From positions 431,925 to 495,924 of the forward strand of contig NZ_JAULBC010000008.1 in assembly GCF_041060425.1 (NCBI RefSeq): a stretch of 64,000 bases of DNA. Reading direction: 5' to 3'. The notes under the pieces were generated by a model. The model made no database searches. It was not told the origin of the DNA and saw only the letters and a program-made list of their open reading frames with translations. The first letter of the stretch is position 1, and each line of letters starts with the position of its first letter. This document shows positions 62,914 to 64,000 of this stretch, piece after piece. The stretch is from Danxiaibacter flavus. GTDB taxonomy: Bacteria > Bacteroidota > Bacteroidia > Chitinophagales > Chitinophagaceae. Made by a program: the position numbers and the translations under genes.

Positions 62914-63393
62914 ATGCAACAGGGACATCAATTGATTGTTTATACGGACGGTGCATCAAGAGGAAATCCAGGGCCAGGTGGCTATGGTGCAATATTAATG
63001 TGGGGCGAAAAACGCAAGGAGTTATCTGCCGGCTTCCGGCTCACTACAAACAACCGCATGGAGCTTCTGGCCGTTATCGCGGCACTGGAAGCACTCAATA
63101 AAAAAAATATATCACTCACTGTTTTTACCGACAGCCAATACGTAGTAAACAGTGTTGAAAAAGGCTGGCTGAAAAACTGGATCAAAACTGATTTTAAGGG
63201 TGGAAAAAAGAACAGGGATCTTTGGCTGCGTTATAATCAGCTTGCAAAGGATTTCAACATAAAATTTGTCTGGGTGAAGGGACACGCAGATAACGTGTTT
63301 AACAACCGTTGTGATGTGTTGGCAACAACTGCTGCAGACGGAAAAAATTTGCTTGTGGATGAAGGCTACGAAAATGAGCAGCGTTATTTATAG
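62914..63393 (+). CDS. rnhA: Ribonuclease HI
   Basis: 159 aa. It cleaves the RNA strand of RNA-DNA hybrids. The four catalytic acidic residues lie in YTDGASRGNPGPGGYG (Asp), NRMELLAVIAALEAL (Glu), VFTDSQYVVNSVEKGW (Asp) and the C-terminal VKGHADNVFNNRCDVLATTA (His, Asp). Length and arrangement are standard for bacterial type 1 RNase H. It is followed by a 56-base perfect palindrome. Confidence 0.96.
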   Translation: MQQGHQLIVYTDGASRGNPGPGGYGAILMWGEKRKELSAGFRLTTNNRMELLAVIAALEALNKKNISLTVFTDSQYVVNSVEKGWLKNWIKTDFKGGKKNRDLWLRYNQLAKDFNIKFVWVKGHADNVFNNRCDVLATTAADGKNLLVDEGYENEQRYL

Positions 63394-63413
63394 ATGCATT
63401 GCACTTTGCTTTC

Positions 63414-63469
63414 GAACAAACATAAATATGTCCTACACTTGCAAGTGTAGGACATATTTATGTTTGTTC
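63414..63469. terminator. 56-base perfect palindrome, terminator of rnhA
   Basis: 28-bp arms without loop (core ATATGTCCTACACTTGC). It shares its core with the terminator at 8311. As DNA it could extrude as a cruciform. Confidence 0.85.
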
Positions 63470-63482
63470 AAGTATCTCGTAT

Positions 63483-63535
63483 AATAACGAAAACGTGTCC
63501 TACACTTTCAAAGTTCAGCACACGTTTTCGTTATT
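63483..63535 (-). terminator. Terminator of the DUF4287 gene, third member of the palindrome family
   Basis: Perfect 16-bp outer arms (AATAACGAAAACGTGT) enclose a core starting CCTACACTTT in which the far side is diverged (AAAGTTCAGC). It overlaps the DUF4287 stop. Confidence 0.8.
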
Positions 63536-63749
63536 CCGTTTTCCCTTTAAAAGTTGCATAAATTGCCATTGCATGCCCGTGACCAAGATCAAAATCTTCT
63601 TTCAGCCAGGCTACAATTTGCCCCGCCTTAACAGTATCTACAAGAGCGCCCTTTTTGAAGAAACCCTTCTTTTCCGCAAGCTTCTTAAAGTCTTCAGGAC
63701 TTTTACCTGTTTTTGCTTTAATGTTGTCAATATAAGCTTGAAATGACAT
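63531..63749 (-). CDS. DUF4287 small protein
   Basis: 72 aa from the ATG at 63749 (an upstream in-frame Met at 63773 is less likely). The MSFQAYIDNIKAKTGKSPEDF start and the downstream GLVAWLKE-like stretch (GQIVAWLKEDFDLGHGHAMA) match DUF4287, a family related to small DNA-repair or regulator-associated helical domains with no firm function. It is cytoplasmic, and its terminator is part of a repeat family. Confidence 0.82.
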   Translation of the reverse strand: MSFQAYIDNIKAKTGKSPEDFKKLAEKKGFFKKGALVDTVKAGQIVAWLKEDFDLGHGHAMAIYATFKGKTE

Positions 63750-63836
63750 GGTTATTGCATTTAATGGTGACAATAATAATCATTTGCCCTCTACATTACA
63801 AGTAATGGTTGGCCTGAACAAAGTACCGCCTGCAAC

Positions 63837-63857
63837 TTTCACCATTGACCATTCAAT
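63837..63857. repeat. Heptamer tract, TTTCACC family (3 units)
   Basis: TTTCACC, ATTGACC, ATTCAAT, followed by TGTCGTT; the family is the same as at 15815-15902. The surrounding 63774-63986 holds no other gene. Confidence 0.7.
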
Positions 63858-63986
63858 GTCGTTGAAATAAGAGTTCTTTGAAAAAGTTGTTAATAAGCAG
63901 ATTGATTTCAATAAATTAGCGGCTCAAAAAATACTACTAAGATTATAGGGTAGCCACACTTAAAAATATAAACACACTGATTGACG

Positions 63987-64000
63987 ATGAGCAATTTATC
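63987..64000 (+). CDS. Possible 5' end of a truncated gene
   Basis: ATG followed by AGC AAT TTA; the frame is open but only four full codons are visible before the window ends. No family can be assigned. Confidence 0.25.

Noticed and set aside
1..64000. Insertion sequence, integrase, prophage or toxin-antitoxin genes
   Set aside because: No transposase, recombinase, phage structural or TA family motif was seen in the open frames.

Overview
The window is chromosomal DNA of a Bacteroidota bacterium, most likely a Chitinophagaceae-like member of the Chitinophagales or Sphingobacteriales. Support comes from the gliding pair gldE-gldD, a SusC/SusD pair, DUF5686 and DUF3109 proteins, a fused isobutyryl-CoA mutase, a CarH-type MerR regulator, few Shine-Dalgarno sites, and repeated Bacteroidota-type -7 promoter elements (TAnnTTTG) a few bases upstream of chosen starts. 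I saw no tRNA, rRNA, insertion sequence, prophage or CRISPR array.

Layout. 0.2-1.5 kb (minus): a 31-aa very basic protein, a TPR protein and an HU protein. 1.7-6.7 kb (plus): mutY, ssb, gldE, gldD, a DUF3109 protein and a small membrane protein. 6.9-13.1 kb: lutB (plus), then a DMT exporter, purH and comEC (minus). 13.4-17.6 kb (plus): a DUF6786 lipoprotein, a fumarylacetoacetate-hydrolase-fold enzyme and nadB. 17.8-22.0 kb (minus): a GH116 glycosidase split over two overlapping frames, an FKBP/SlyD-like protein and a CobW-type GTPase. 22.5-27 kb: a lipid A-type acyltransferase, a persulfide dioxygenase-rhodanese protein with an ArsR regulator, tsaB and ridA. 27.2-36.3 kb: susC, susD and a seven-heme cytochrome, then a Gfo/Idh/MocA oxidoreductase and an aldose 1-epimerase. 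36.6-43.2 kb: icmF, a B12-binding MerR regulator, pyrD and terC. 43.4-55.5 kb: a DUF5686 outer-membrane protein, a stand-alone C-terminal half of carB, an unknown secreted protein, a TMEM220-like protein, a PAP2 phosphatase, an LTA-synthase-like protein, a methyltransferase and glmM. 56.2-64 kb: a cysteine desulfurase, a biotin-dependent acyl-CoA carboxylase beta subunit, an RBBP9-type hydrolase, a PhzF protein, rnhA and a DUF4287 protein.

Most genes are housekeeping or ordinary accessory genes. The most striking feature is between them. About 30 intergenic tracts are built from degenerate tandem units of 7 bases (8 in one family). They belong to several sequence families that keep register, and one family can run into another in phase. 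Many start at, or even contain, the stop codon of the flanking gene. In many gaps the left tract is purine-rich and the right tract pyrimidine-rich, so they form inverted pairs, in some gaps around a terminator hairpin. In one gap the same material has grown into an eight-copy 131-bp satellite (57.5-58.6 kb). In another, two copies of one duplicated block differ by exactly one heptamer. These resemble in principle the heptanucleotide STRRs of filamentous cyanobacteria. I do not know of a described function for them in this phylum.

Other points of interest are the GH116 frame split at an A9 run behind a Tat signal, a palindromic terminator core reused at three places, a promoter-proximal hairpin in front of gldE, a split carB, and a heptaheme cytochrome placed after a SusCD pair.
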